Assembly (NCBI RefSeq): GCF_003385595.1
Contig: NZ_QNUE01000003.1
Span: forward strand, 1-64,000
DNA length: 64,000 nt
Direction of reading: 5' to 3'
Origin: Chryseobacterium flavum
Lineage (GTDB): Bacteria; Bacteroidota; Bacteroidia; Flavobacteriales; Weeksellaceae
A program made the translations under genes and the position numbers. The notes beneath the pieces are model-generated. The model ran no database searches. It saw only the letters and a list, made by a program, of their open reading frames with translations, and was not told the origin of the DNA. Below, piece by piece: positions 8,487 to 17,939 of the stretch (its first letter is position 1; each line of letters opens with the position of its first letter).

Positions 8487-10994
8487 CTATTTTTTATTGA
8501 ACAATGCCTGCACTTTATTCCTGATTCTGATCAGTAATGGTTCCTTATAATTCTTGTCTTCGTCAAAATAACCATAACCATATCCGTAACCATATCCATA
8601 GCCGTAGCCATACCCATAGCCTTGTTTAGTATTGTAGTCATTATAAATAAGCCCCAGATGACTGATCTCATTATTGTGATATTTCTCACTAATCATTCTC
8701 AGCATATACTTCTCGGTATACTCATGGCGTACCACATAGATATTTGCATCAGAATATTTCATCAGCTCATAAGAATCCGCTACCAGACCTACCGGTGGGG
8801 AATCAATAATAATAAAATCGTATTTTTCTTTCAGTTCCTGTATAAATTTAATATTTCTCTGACTCATTAAAAGTTCAGATGGATTTGGAGGAATAGGTCC
8901 TGAAGTAGCCACATCCAAATTAGGAATTCTCGTTTTATTGATAATCTGATCTATTTCTACTTCTCCTGTAAGATAATTTGAAATACCATATTTATTATCA
9001 ATCTTAAAATCTCCAAAAATTTTAGGTTTCCTAAGATCCATTCCCAGGAGGATTGTTTTTTTATCGCTCAATCCTACTACTGAAGCTAAATTAATGGAAA
9101 TATAAGTTTTCCCTTCTCCTCCAATAGATGACGTCACCAAGATTACTTTTCCATTTTTATCTTCATTATCCATTAAGAACCTCATATTTGCCCTGATTCC
9201 CCTAAATGCTTCCGATACGGAAGATTTTGGCTGTTCGAGCACAGTGAGCATGTTTTCATTGCTATTGTTTCCAATAACTCCCAGTAAAGGAATTTTTGTA
9301 GCTCCCAGAAGCTCTTTAATATTTCTGATCTTGTTATCAAGCAGTTCTCCGATTAAAATAAACAATACAGGAAGCAGTAACATCCCGGAGATTATACCAA
9401 TTTTTGCCAGTTTTATATTCGGACTTATTGGATGCTGTCCTAAATTCTTAGCCGGGTCAATCACCGTAATGTCAGATTGATTGGTTGCCATTCTCATCTG
9501 CGTTTCGTTCTGTCTTCCCAAAAGGCTGTTGTATGTAGATTCAATCATATTATACCCTCTTTCAGCATCAAGATATTTTCTTTCTTTTTCCGGATATGAG
9601 GATAAATCAGCATTGGCATCTGCAACTTGTCTGTCTATTTTATTGATTTCATCATAATACTTCGCATAATAGCTTCTCAAACTATTTGAAGCTCCCATTC
9701 TTGACTCATTAATAAGCCTGTTCACTTCCTTCATAGGTTCAGAATTCGGCTTATAAATCAAAGCCATTTCTGCACGTTTGGTATATAAGGCCTTAAGCTC
9801 AGTAACTGATGCAGAAAACAAACCATCTTCAAATCCCGCAGCATTAGTTCCGATCATTTTATCAAAATTCTGGGACTGCAGCGTATTTTTAATAGTATTT
9901 AACGAACTGATTTTGCTTATTAAATCTGCTTTCTTTGCTTCAAGATCTTTTATTTTCTCAAGAGACTTTTCATCTCTGTCTTTAATATTATAAAGTTTCT
10001 CGGATGTTTTCAAATAATTCAGTACAGCTGCACTGGAATCAAGCTTTTTACGAATAATATCAAGATTGCCCTGAAGATAAATTTCAGTATTTTTATTCAC
10101 AATATTTTTGTCCGCCAGCCTTTTCTTTTGCAGCTCAGCAATAGATTTGTTCAGAAAGTTTACCGTACTGTTCAGATTGTACCCTCTCTTACTAATTACC
10201 ATGATGCTGTTAATTTCTTTATCAAATTCCACCCCTATAGTAGAAACAATCTCATTTACGCTCTCATTTACTGTATTCAGATTAATAATGATATTATCAA
10301 GCTTAATTGTAGGAGAAACAGGATTTGGAATCAATCTGAATCTCAGGTTAGGAGAATTATACCATTCATTAATTCTGATGATTTTATTAGCCGGTCTGCT
10401 GAAAGCTGCGATATTTTGAAAACTTTCCCCTAAATAACTATATAAATAAGTAGACTCTCCTTCTTCGGGAAGAACAACTTCATATGCCCCACCTCCTTTA
10501 GGTAATAAGGTAATAGGGTAATTAACCTGCTGAAGATGCTGTTTATCAATCTGGAGAAAAACAGGAGAATCATCTTTATCGAGATAGGTAGACTTTATAA
10601 GTCCTTTAGTGGAATAATTAACAAAGAGATCCAATTCTTTTACAAGAAACTCATTATGAGATCTTGAAAGAAGCATTTTCTTTAAAAAGATTCCATCCTG
10701 ATTTCCAGTTTGTCCCCAGATAAAATTGATGGACTGGCTTGCCTGGGTAGGCTGTAAGAAACTGGCCGTATTATTTGAAGTACTTACGGATATATCTGAA
10801 GAAAATACATTCTGTGCATAATATTTACTGTACACCCATGCTATGATGTAGCCAATAAAAAACATAAACACAAACCAGTACCAGTTTTTAAATATCCTTC
10901 TCAAAAAATGTTCAACATCGAATAACGCAAATACCCCGTACTTTTCTTTCGGGGAATCAGCTTTTCCTACTTTATCGTCTTTTCCTGGAATCAT
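8487..10994 (-). CDS. wzc: Polysaccharide co-polymerase and tyrosine autokinase (Wzc type)
   Basis: This 835-residue inner-membrane protein combines a chain-length-determinant (Wzz) region with a cytoplasmic BY-kinase. A first membrane segment lies at about 36-54, a periplasmic coiled-coil-rich part follows to about 520, and a second membrane segment carries the PxxP-type motif near residues 515-550. The kinase shows Walker A (SSIGGEGKT, near 622), the Walker A' region LGMDLRKPK and Walker B IIIDSPP. The tail has nine Gly-Tyr pairs, the tyrosine cluster that such kinases phosphorylate in trans to control export of capsule or exopolysaccharide. Its start is 3 bases after the wza stop. Confidence 0.92.
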   Translation of the reverse strand: MIPGKDDKVGKADSPKEKYGVFALFDVEHFLRRIFKNWYWFVFMFFIGYIIAWVYSKYYAQNVFSSDISVSTSNNTASFLQPTQASQSINFIWGQTGNQDGIFLKKMLLSRSHNEFLVKELDLFVNYSTKGLIKSTYLDKDDSPVFLQIDKQHLQQVNYPITLLPKGGGAYEVVLPEEGESTYLYSYLGESFQNIAAFSRPANKIIRINEWYNSPNLRFRLIPNPVSPTIKLDNIIINLNTVNESVNEIVSTIGVEFDKEINSIMVISKRGYNLNSTVNFLNKSIAELQKKRLADKNIVNKNTEIYLQGNLDIIRKKLDSSAAVLNYLKTSEKLYNIKDRDEKSLEKIKDLEAKKADLISKISSLNTIKNTLQSQNFDKMIGTNAAGFEDGLFSASVTELKALYTKRAEMALIYKPNSEPMKEVNRLINESRMGASNSLRSYYAKYYDEINKIDRQVADANADLSSYPEKERKYLDAERGYNMIESTYNSLLGRQNETQMRMATNQSDITVIDPAKNLGQHPISPNIKLAKIGIISGMLLLPVLFILIGELLDNKIRNIKELLGATKIPLLGVIGNNSNENMLTVLEQPKSSVSEAFRGIRANMRFLMDNEDKNGKVILVTSSIGGEGKTYISINLASVVGLSDKKTILLGMDLRKPKIFGDFKIDNKYGISNYLTGEVEIDQIINKTRIPNLDVATSGPIPPNPSELLMSQRNIKFIQELKEKYDFIIIDSPPVGLVADSYELMKYSDANIYVVRHEYTEKYMLRMISEKYHNNEISHLGLIYNDYNTKQGYGYGYGYGYGYGYGYGYFDEDKNYKEPLLIRIRNKVQALFNKK
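8568..8621 (-). repeat. Nine tandem Gly-Tyr codon pairs in the Wzc tail
   Basis: Eighteen codons encode (Gly-Tyr)9. Codons vary (GGA, GGC, GGG and GGT for Gly; TAT and TAC for Tyr), so this is an imperfect 6-base repeat. The mixed codons argue for protein-level selection on the tyrosines rather than recent slippage. Confidence 0.9.
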
Positions 10995-10997
10995 AGG

Positions 10998-11873
10998 TTA
11001 AAGTTTTTGCAGGATTGTATATAAAGTCAATGCTGTTGTAATAGCCGTCACACTGGTAAGCAAAGTTTGTATTGGATCTTTTCCGAATCCGTTCAGGCTC
11101 TTTCTTCTGGTATTCAGATAAATTTCATCCCCATTCTGAACATAATAATATGGTGAATTCATCAGATCTTCTCTGGTAAGGTCAATTTTAACTATCTTAA
11201 TTCCTTCCGGAAGCTTTCTGTGAATTACAACATTCTTTCGGTCCACACTTCTGTTAAGTCCTCCATTAATGGCTAAAGCTTCGGTAATAGTCATTGTATT
11301 TTTGTGCGCTACTTTTTCACCGGAAAGCCCTGTAGTTTCTACATCACCAAGGATATAATATGTAATTCCGTCTGTATTTAATCTTACTTCAGATTTGCCT
11401 TCCTGGAAATTTTCATTCACTTTATCCTGGATTTCTTTCCTTACATCGTCAAGAGTCCTGCCTTCAGCCTTGATATAGCCAATACCAAAAACATTGATCT
11501 CTCCATTAGAATCAACTTTTAGCCCATTAAAATAAAAGTTTATATTTCCCCCAATACTGGATCCGTTACCACCTAATCCCCCTGCTCTGCCTGCTAATGT
11601 GGTGGCATTATTCGAAGAAGGCACTCCTGTTCCTCCTGAAGTGTTATAGGAGGAATAGAACTGTGCTGCATCTCCTTTGGGAGTCGTAACAATGTTCAGG
11701 TTTAATATATCATTTTTTGTTATCCTGTACACAGGAATGTTGTAGGGAACAAGACCTTCTTCGTTAATTACAAGGCTTTCACTTGGCTGTAAATACCTTA
11801 CATCCTTTGTTGTAATACAGGAAGTAATCAAAAAAGGTAAGATTAAAAATAAATACTTAAAGTTCTTCATCAT
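10998..11873 (-). CDS. wza: Outer-membrane polysaccharide export lipoprotein (Wza type)
   Basis: The 291-residue product starts with a lipoprotein signal whose lipobox is LITSC, lipidated Cys at residue 19. The polysaccharide-biosynthesis/export (Poly_export) domain spans about 45-170, and SLBB-type segments follow (YYILGDVETTGL, then YYYVQNGDEIYLNTRRKS). A hydrophobic C-terminal helix (about 268-290) matches the outer-membrane-spanning helix of Wza octamers. Wza forms the outer-membrane exit pore and works with the Wzc kinase encoded 3 bases downstream. A glycine/asparagine-rich insert at about 75-115 is unusual. Two adjacent Met codons (11873, 11870) are equally possible starts. Confidence 0.9.
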   Translation of the reverse strand: MMKNFKYLFLILPFLITSCITTKDVRYLQPSESLVINEEGLVPYNIPVYRITKNDILNLNIVTTPKGDAAQFYSSYNTSGGTGVPSSNNATTLAGRAGGLGGNGSSIGGNINFYFNGLKVDSNGEINVFGIGYIKAEGRTLDDVRKEIQDKVNENFQEGKSEVRLNTDGITYYILGDVETTGLSGEKVAHKNTMTITEALAINGGLNRSVDRKNVVIHRKLPEGIKIVKIDLTREDLMNSPYYYVQNGDEIYLNTRRKSLNGFGKDPIQTLLTSVTAITTALTLYTILQKL

Positions 11874-11888
11874 ATTTGAATATGTTTA

Positions 11889-11896
11889 CAAAAGTA
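11889..11896 (-). promoter_or_regulatory. -7 box for wza-wzc
   Basis: TACTTTTG on the minus strand, 16-19 bases before the wza start. It implies that wza-wzc can be transcribed apart from the upstream wecA-like gene. Confidence 0.45.
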
Positions 11897-11908
11897 AAGA
11901 TTAAATTG

Positions 11909-13027
11909 TTAATTTTTATTATTTCTCAACCGATACACCAGATCTGGTAAATATGCACCAAAAAAACCTAACAAAACAACAACTAATAGCAATAAATTAA
12001 CATTAATATGCCTAAAATAATAAGCTACTGTTACAATCATCAGATAATATACAATTATATAGAATGTCGACCTTCTGTGGGTAAGATCAAGTTTTAACAG
12101 TTTATGGTGAATATGGTTTTTATCGGCATCAAATGGAGATTTCTTATTGTACAATCTTACAAAAATCACATTTAATGTATCAACAATAGGCAAAATCAGA
12201 ATAGCAACAGCAACAACAGGAGCTGACTGTAAGTGATATCTTGGCACATCCACAAGCTTTTTATCAATGAAAATATCGATAAAACAAATGGAAGTAAATG
12301 CCAACAGGAAACCCAGAAGCATAGAACCGGTATCTCCCATGAATATCTTATTGGTTCTGTAATTGGATAAATTATAGTAAAGAAAAGCTAAAACAGTCCC
12401 GATAATTACAACTGATAAAACAACCAGCGGATAATTATACTCCCCCAATCTGTAGTAACTGATTCCGAACAGAGCACTGCAAATGACAGAATATCCACCA
12501 GCCAGGCCATCTATCCCATCAATAAGGTTAAAAGCATTAATAAGGATAATAAATGTAATAATACTGAATATGACGCTTACAAAATAGCCAAGTTCATATA
12601 CTCCGAATATGCCAAATAAACTCCTGATTCTTATATCCGATCCTATTACAACCAATGAGGAAACAACAATCTGAGCTACCAGTTTTTTATAAGCCCTCAT
12701 GACCACAATATCATCCATTACTCCTACATACAGCAGAATAATCAGAGACGCAAATAAAAACTTATAGAGATCAAACAGCTCATAAGCAAATATAGAAGCA
12801 CAAATTCCAATAGAGTAAAAGATAGCAATCCCTCCGAGATTAGGAATTTTCCTAAGGTGAGAACTCCTTATCCCAGGTTCATCCATAAGGTTTTTCCTCC
12901 TGGAGATCTTTATAATAGTAGGTATCGAAAAAAAGGTAATTAAAAAGGAGAATATAAAACCCAAACCTATTTTCACATAGAAAATAGGAATTCCCGACCC
13001 GCTTAAGAACAATTCAAAATTTTTCAT
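11909..13027 (-). CDS. WecA/MraY-type undecaprenyl-phosphate sugar-1-phosphate transferase
   Basis: A polytopic membrane enzyme of 372 residues that should transfer a sugar phosphate (usually GlcNAc-1-phosphate) to undecaprenyl phosphate and so start a lipid-linked polysaccharide. Family motifs are present: MDD at 104-106, NAFNLIDGIDGLAGG at 164-178, a further Asp motif (FMGDTGSMLLGF), and the cytoplasmic HIHH near residue 315. About ten hydrophobic helices are visible. The lipid acceptor is made by UppS, encoded nearby. It is followed by wza and wzc, fitting a capsule or exopolysaccharide role; the exact sugar is unknown. Confidence 0.9.
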   Translation of the reverse strand: MKNFELFLSGSGIPIFYVKIGLGFIFSFLITFFSIPTIIKISRRKNLMDEPGIRSSHLRKIPNLGGIAIFYSIGICASIFAYELFDLYKFLFASLIILLYVGVMDDIVVMRAYKKLVAQIVVSSLVVIGSDIRIRSLFGIFGVYELGYFVSVIFSIITFIILINAFNLIDGIDGLAGGYSVICSALFGISYYRLGEYNYPLVVLSVVIIGTVLAFLYYNLSNYRTNKIFMGDTGSMLLGFLLAFTSICFIDIFIDKKLVDVPRYHLQSAPVVAVAILILPIVDTLNVIFVRLYNKKSPFDADKNHIHHKLLKLDLTHRRSTFYIIVYYLMIVTVAYYFRHINVNLLLLVVVLLGFFGAYLPDLVYRLRNNKN

Positions 13028-13100
13028 CTTTTCCTTATTCAGTACTTCCTTGCTTCAATTAAAACTATAATGCAGATTAAAATAACCTATACTATAATTT

Positions 13101-13119
13101 CTATTGTTCGAAACAATAG
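13101..13119. promoter_or_regulatory. Perfect 8-base palindrome upstream of the wecA-like gene
   Basis: CTATTGTT, three bases, AACAATAG. It lies in the 108-base gap between the GT2 gene and the wecA-like gene. It has no T run on either strand, so it looks more like a protein-binding site than a terminator. Confidence 0.35.
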
Positions 13120-13135
13120 TACTTACATTTGTGTT

Positions 13136-14137
13136 TTACATTAATTTTTTTATCAGTTTCATTTGCCCCGCAAAAAATAACAGATAAAAAATCTTTTTTT
13201 TCAGTGGCAAAGATAAAAGATAATTCTTATCAAAACGATTATACTTCAATATATCTTGAATTTTTATTTGCCTATCTTTCCTAAAAACATCCATTTCATG
13301 GGCCATTTCATAGAATAATTTTTCATCTTTTACAAAGGCCAGATAGGCCAGAAACGAATATATACCTTCAAAAATCTGAAAATTTTTCAGTTCCTTCACC
13401 TTCTGTGAGTATGGTGACTCTTTAAAAGATTTTTCTACATCTTCTACCGCTCTTAATATATCAAGCCCTTTCTCTGTATGTGTTTTTGTAATAGAGTCTG
13501 TTCTTTCCAGGTACTGATAATGAAAGTGCTGCGTCTGGGCGATCGTTTCGCACTCCAGTAAAAGCTGCGGTATAAGCTGGATATCTTCAAAGTGGATACC
13601 TTTTTTAAACCTTTTCGTGTTAAAAAGCTCTTTTTTAAATAACTTATTGCATGCGAAATAGCTCAAATCTGAAAAAACCGAGAAATTATCATTAAGATTT
13701 ATTTTCTCCGGCATATTAGGGATCTGGGTTAACTTTTGAGTGATATTACCATTTTGATCTACTTTCTGGATATTGCAGATCACCATTTTTGCATCATGTT
13801 TTTGTGCAAGAAAAAACATTTCTTCAAACATACTTCTCTCCACATAATCATCACTATCTACAAAGCCAATATAACTTCCAAGAGCTCTGTCAATTCCAAA
13901 ATTCCTGGCATCACTTAGTCCTCCGTTTCCTTTAGTAAAAGGTTTTATTTTATCAGGATATTTTTGAGAGTAAGTATGGATAATTTCAGCAGAACCATCA
14001 TTACTCCCATCGTTGATCACGAGGATCTCAATATCTTCAAGGCTCTGATTAACCAGTGAATCGAGGCATTTTGCCAAATAATTTTCGACATTATAAACAG
14101 GAACAATGATTGAAACTTTCGGAGTAACGTTTATCAT
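13136..14137 (-). CDS. Family 2 glycosyltransferase
   Basis: The 333-residue protein has the GT-A fold signature of family 2: VSIIVPVYN at 8-16, NDGS at 42-45 and the metal-binding DSDD at 94-97. After the catalytic domain (about 1-220) comes a basic, hydrophobic C-terminal region (KKKIFYLLFFAGQMKLIKKLM) that may attach it to the inner membrane. It probably adds one sugar during surface polysaccharide assembly; donor and acceptor are unknown. Its start lies 3 bases after the stop of the arginase-like gene, so the two are co-transcribed, an odd pairing for a sugar enzyme. Confidence 0.88.
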   Translation of the reverse strand: MINVTPKVSIIVPVYNVENYLAKCLDSLVNQSLEDIEILVINDGSNDGSAEIIHTYSQKYPDKIKPFTKGNGGLSDARNFGIDRALGSYIGFVDSDDYVERSMFEEMFFLAQKHDAKMVICNIQKVDQNGNITQKLTQIPNMPEKINLNDNFSVFSDLSYFACNKLFKKELFNTKRFKKGIHFEDIQLIPQLLLECETIAQTQHFHYQYLERTDSITKTHTEKGLDILRAVEDVEKSFKESPYSQKVKELKNFQIFEGIYSFLAYLAFVKDEKLFYEMAHEMDVFRKDRQIKIQDILKYNRFDKNYLLSLPLKKKIFYLLFFAGQMKLIKKLM

Positions 14138-14140
14138 ACA

Positions 14141-15211
14141 TTAAAATTTCGTCAGTCTTGCATTTAACCAGCCCTTTTTAGCATCATCAAAATCTTTTCT
14201 TGAGCACGGAATACAATTCTCTATATTTTCATCGTCACCAAAATACCACAAATTACTGAAAGTATCACGCTTAAAAGCATGTTGTCTGTCATCAATTAAA
14301 ACATAAAACAATTCATAATGCCTTTCTTTCGGATGTGACCTCTGTATATTAATCCCTTCAATAAGATACCAGAGCATCTGTGCCAGAAGCTGATGGTTCA
14401 GCTGACTTCCAGAATAAATATTATAGTTAAAGATTCCTACGGATTTCAAATTTTCACTTAATCCGATCTCTTTCATATATGCACAAACTTCTCTCCTGTT
14501 CAGTCCATTAACCTGCGGATTCATAGAAAAGGGCTCCCCAAAGCTTTCAACAGCATCACAATTAACAGAAACCAGATCTGCTTTTCTAAAAAAAGGCTCT
14601 GTTCTTTCTGTTGAATTCATCATTTCTGCCAGTCTGATAATATCAAATTCAACTTCTTTGATCAATCGTACAGAATCCATTTCATTCAGATGCTTCTGAT
14701 ACCCCAAATGATGATAATTTTTAATTGAAAAATTTTTCGCTCCGAATATTTTACTCAGGAAAGTATGTTCATTAATTTCCTCTCCCTGTTTTAGAGAAAT
14801 AATATTACTGATTTGAGTATAATTGATACTTTTCTGATGAAAATTAAGTGTGGAAAACAATGAAAATGCAAAATCATTGGATCCGCCGATAACAACAGGG
14901 AGAGCTCCTTTGTAATGACAAGCCGAAAGCACCTCCTGCAATATATAGTGAGTATCCTGAACAGATTTTCCGGAAACCAAATCACCCAGATCTACAATGG
15001 GGATCTCAAAATCCAGCTGTGACAATCTGTAAAACTCTTTCCTGACCGCTGTGAAATCCTGAACTTCAGCCTCTCCACCTGCTCCCCTGTAATCCGAAAC
15101 AAACAAAAGTACAATACTATTTTCTTTTATATCTTTTGTTATCCGGCTCCCTATTTGCCAGCTTTCTGTTTTGAAATTTCTTGGTGAAATGATAAAGTCT
15201 TCAAAATCCAT
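14141..15211 (-). CDS. Arginase-superfamily protein with degenerate metal site
   Basis: The 356-residue protein resembles the ureohydrolase fold (arginase, agmatinase, formimidoylglutamase), with the family's N-terminal strand layout and a GG turn at 109-110. The usual GGDHS motif reads GGSND (109-113). The DAHxD motif is replaced around 135-145 by SNIISLKQGEE. The third motif SxDxD reads SVNCD (215-219), keeping only the last Asp. A two-manganese centre therefore seems impossible, so hydrolase activity is doubtful. It has its own promoter and lies between topA and a GT2 gene. A structural or binding role is a guess. Confidence 0.75.
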   Translation of the reverse strand: MDFEDFIISPRNFKTESWQIGSRITKDIKENSIVLLFVSDYRGAGGEAEVQDFTAVRKEFYRLSQLDFEIPIVDLGDLVSGKSVQDTHYILQEVLSACHYKGALPVVIGGSNDFAFSLFSTLNFHQKSINYTQISNIISLKQGEEINEHTFLSKIFGAKNFSIKNYHHLGYQKHLNEMDSVRLIKEVEFDIIRLAEMMNSTERTEPFFRKADLVSVNCDAVESFGEPFSMNPQVNGLNRREVCAYMKEIGLSENLKSVGIFNYNIYSGSQLNHQLLAQMLWYLIEGINIQRSHPKERHYELFYVLIDDRQHAFKRDTFSNLWYFGDDENIENCIPCSRKDFDDAKKGWLNARLTKF

Positions 15212-15260
15212 ATTAATCTAAAAATTTGAAAATGTAATATTTGCTAATTGCTTTCCGGAA

Positions 15261-15268
15261 CAAACATA
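15261..15268 (-). promoter_or_regulatory. -7 box for the arginase-like gene
   Basis: TATGTTTG on the minus strand, about 50 bases before the start at 15211 and after the topA terminator. No clear -33 element. Confidence 0.4.
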
Positions 15269-15312
15269 CAAAAAACCTTAGCACCAGCCCACCTTTCTTT
15301 CTTTTTATTCAT

Positions 15313-15343
15313 AAAAAAAGCCGTTAACACTACTATTAACGGC
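15313..15343 (-). terminator. Terminator of topA
   Basis: Perfect 8-base arms GCCGTTAA (15320-15327) and TTAACGGC (15336-15343) with an 8-base loop, followed on the minus strand by seven T residues. It lies about 20 bases after the topA stop. Confidence 0.9.
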
Positions 15344-15362
15344 TTATTATTATCCTTTTAAT

Positions 15363-17924
15363 TTACTTCTTTTTAACCGCTGTTTTTTTGGCAGCTGTTG
15401 TTTTCTTAGTGGCGGCTGTTTTTTTTGCTGCAGGTTTTTTCTTTTCTGCAAACGCATTTTTATCCTGATCAGTAATCCATTTTTTTACCTCTTCCAGGGA
15501 AATCTGCTTTAATTCTTCGGCTTCATACTTCGTATCATCTTTTTTCTTTGGAATTTTAAACATTGCTTTTCCAAATTTGATGAAAGGTCCCCATCTTCCA
15601 TTCTCCAGAGAAATTTTTTCTTTCTCCCATTGCTGAATATAACGGTTGGCTTCTTTTTCTAGCTTTGCATCAATCAGCTCATTAATATCACTTTGGGAAA
15701 GGTTATCAAAATTATATTTCTTCGGAACATTTACAAAAATATCCTTGTATTTAATAAATGGGCCAAATCTTCCTGTACCTTTGGTTACCGGTTCTCCCTT
15801 ATAAGTTGCAATTGGGGCATCTGCTTTTTTCTTTTCATTAATGATCTCTTCAGCACGGTTCTGATCAACAGAAAGAGGATCTTCACCCTTAGGGATGCTG
15901 ATGAAAGTTTCTCCCCATTTTACATAAGGACCAAATCTCCCCACTCCTACAGAAACAGGCTGTCCTTCAAATTCGTTCAGGTCAAACGGCAGCTTAAACA
16001 GCTCCATAGCTTCTTCAAAAGTAATGGTTGCAATATTCTGTCCAGCCATTAATGAAGCAAAAATCGGTTTTTCTTCATCATCAGTTTCCCCGATCTGAAT
16101 CATCGCTCCAAACCTCCCTATTCTGGCATGGACATTCTTACCGGTTTTAGGGTCAACACCTAACAACCTGTCTCCTGTTGCCCTGTCCGCATTTTCTTCT
16201 ACATCTTCAATTCTCGGATGAAACTTAGAATAGAAATTGGTCATCATTTCTTTCCATTTCTGATCACCACTCGCAATTTCGTCAAAACTCTCTTCTACTC
16301 TTGCCGTAAAACCATAATCTAAGATTTCTTTAAAATTATCTGTTAGGAAATCATTGACAACTTCTCCAATATCTGTTGGGACAAATTTATTTTTATCACC
16401 TCCAAACTTTTCGTTGACAATTACTTTTTTGATTTTATCTTTTACCAGAGACATTTTAATCACTTCCCGGGTTTGTGGCTCTATTTCTCTCTTATCTACA
16501 TATTCCCTGTTCTGAATAGTCTGAATTGTTGGCGCATATGTAGAAGGTCTACCAATTCCCAGTTCTTCAAGCTTTCTGACCAGCCCTGCTTCCGTATATC
16601 TAGCACTTGGCTTTGTGAACTTTTCAGTAGCAGTAATACTTTTGTAATCAAGCACTTCTCCCACTTTAACTTTTGGCAGCAATTTCTCATTATTTTCCTC
16701 GTCATCGTCTTCTGCCTTCACAATTCCATATGCTTTAAGGAAACCATCAAATATGATTACTTCTCCCTGGGCCTCAAAATGATATGGCAACGAAGTGTTT
16801 CCGATCTCAATAACAGTTTTCTCAATTTTTGCATTAGCCATCTGAGAAGCAAGAGTCCTTCTGTAGATCAGCTGATAAAGTTTATTCAACTGGGCATCTC
16901 CTATACTTTTTACTGCAAAATCCGTAGGACGGATTGCTTCGTGCGCCTCCTGTGCTGAAGCTGATTTTGTTGTATAATTTCTTGGTGAAGAATATTCAGC
17001 TCCGTATTCTGATATAATCTGTTTCTTAGCTCCTTCAATAGCTTCCTGGGACAGGTTAACAGAGTCCGTTCTCATATAGGTAATATATCCTTCCTCATAA
17101 AGCCTTTGCGCCAGACGCATTGTGCTGGTCACATTATATCCAAGTCTGGAAGAAGCTTCCTGTTGTAATGTTGATGTTGTAAACGGAGCAGATGCTGAAC
17201 GTGTTCCAGGTTTTGTTTCAACATTCAGAACTTTAAATTCTGTAGTTTTCGCCTGCTCAAGGAAATGTTCTGCCTCTTTTTCTTTTTCAAAATCTTTTTT
17301 AAGTTTCGCAGCAATCTCCTGGCCGGTGTTGTTTAAAAAGACACCATCCAGTTTAAAGCTTGCTTTTGGAATAAATTCACGAATCTCTTTTTCTCTTTCT
17401 ACGATTAACCTTACTGCAACAGATTGAACCCTTCCTGCAGAAAGACCTGGTTTTACTTTTTTCCATAAAACCGGAGACATTTCAAACCCTACAATTCTAT
17501 CCAGAACCCTTCTTGCCTGTTGGGCATTTACTAGATTCTGGTCAATATCCCGTGGGTTATCAATTGCTTTTAGAATGGCATTTTTAGTAATCTCGTGGAA
17601 GACAATCCTTTTTCTGTTTTCAGGCTTCAGCTTCAATTCATCTGCAAGATGCCACGCAATAGCTTCTCCCTCGCGGTCCTCATCGGAAGCCAGCCATACC
17701 ATATCTGCTTTCTTTACTGCAGCCTTTAATTCTGTTACCAGCTTCTTTTTGTCTGCAGAAACTTCGTAATCGGGGCTAAATGTAGCAAGATCTATTCCCA
17801 TCCCTTTTTTAGGCAGGTCCCGGATATGTCCGAAACTGGATTTCACTTCAAAATCCTTTCCTAAATATTTCTGAATAGTTTTTGCTTTTGCCGGGGACTC
17901 AACGATTACTAAATTTTTCGACAT
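15363..17924 (-). CDS. topA: DNA topoisomerase I
   Basis: Type IA topoisomerase that relaxes negative supercoils by a single-strand break and a 5'-phosphotyrosine link. The protein has 853 residues from the ATG at 17924. The Toprim domain starts at NLVIVESPAKAKTIQKYLG and has the acidic motif SDEDREGEAIAWH. The active-site Tyr lies in GYITYMRTDS. The C-terminus has no zinc-finger cysteines; instead it has repeats of the GRFGPFIK kind (at least three) and a Lys/Ala-rich tail (AAKKTAATKK), as usual in Bacteroidetes. An in-frame TTG at 17942 overlaps the promoter and is unlikely to be the start. Confidence 0.96.
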   Translation of the reverse strand: MSKNLVIVESPAKAKTIQKYLGKDFEVKSSFGHIRDLPKKGMGIDLATFSPDYEVSADKKKLVTELKAAVKKADMVWLASDEDREGEAIAWHLADELKLKPENRKRIVFHEITKNAILKAIDNPRDIDQNLVNAQQARRVLDRIVGFEMSPVLWKKVKPGLSAGRVQSVAVRLIVEREKEIREFIPKASFKLDGVFLNNTGQEIAAKLKKDFEKEKEAEHFLEQAKTTEFKVLNVETKPGTRSASAPFTTSTLQQEASSRLGYNVTSTMRLAQRLYEEGYITYMRTDSVNLSQEAIEGAKKQIISEYGAEYSSPRNYTTKSASAQEAHEAIRPTDFAVKSIGDAQLNKLYQLIYRRTLASQMANAKIEKTVIEIGNTSLPYHFEAQGEVIIFDGFLKAYGIVKAEDDDEENNEKLLPKVKVGEVLDYKSITATEKFTKPSARYTEAGLVRKLEELGIGRPSTYAPTIQTIQNREYVDKREIEPQTREVIKMSLVKDKIKKVIVNEKFGGDKNKFVPTDIGEVVNDFLTDNFKEILDYGFTARVEESFDEIASGDQKWKEMMTNFYSKFHPRIEDVEENADRATGDRLLGVDPKTGKNVHARIGRFGAMIQIGETDDEEKPIFASLMAGQNIATITFEEAMELFKLPFDLNEFEGQPVSVGVGRFGPYVKWGETFISIPKGEDPLSVDQNRAEEIINEKKKADAPIATYKGEPVTKGTGRFGPFIKYKDIFVNVPKKYNFDNLSQSDINELIDAKLEKEANRYIQQWEKEKISLENGRWGPFIKFGKAMFKIPKKKDDTKYEAEELKQISLEEVKKWITDQDKNAFAEKKKPAAKKTAATKKTTAAKKTAVKKK

Positions 17925-17939
17925 TCTAAAAATTTTTTG

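Noticed and set aside
8568..8621. Phase-variable microsatellite in wzc
   Set aside because: The 6-base repeat is imperfect with mixed codons, and changes of whole units would not shift the frame.
16473..16958. 161-codon plus-strand frame inside topA
   Set aside because: It is antisense to the conserved core of topoisomerase I and rich in Cys, Phe and Ser as reverse frames of lysine-rich genes are.
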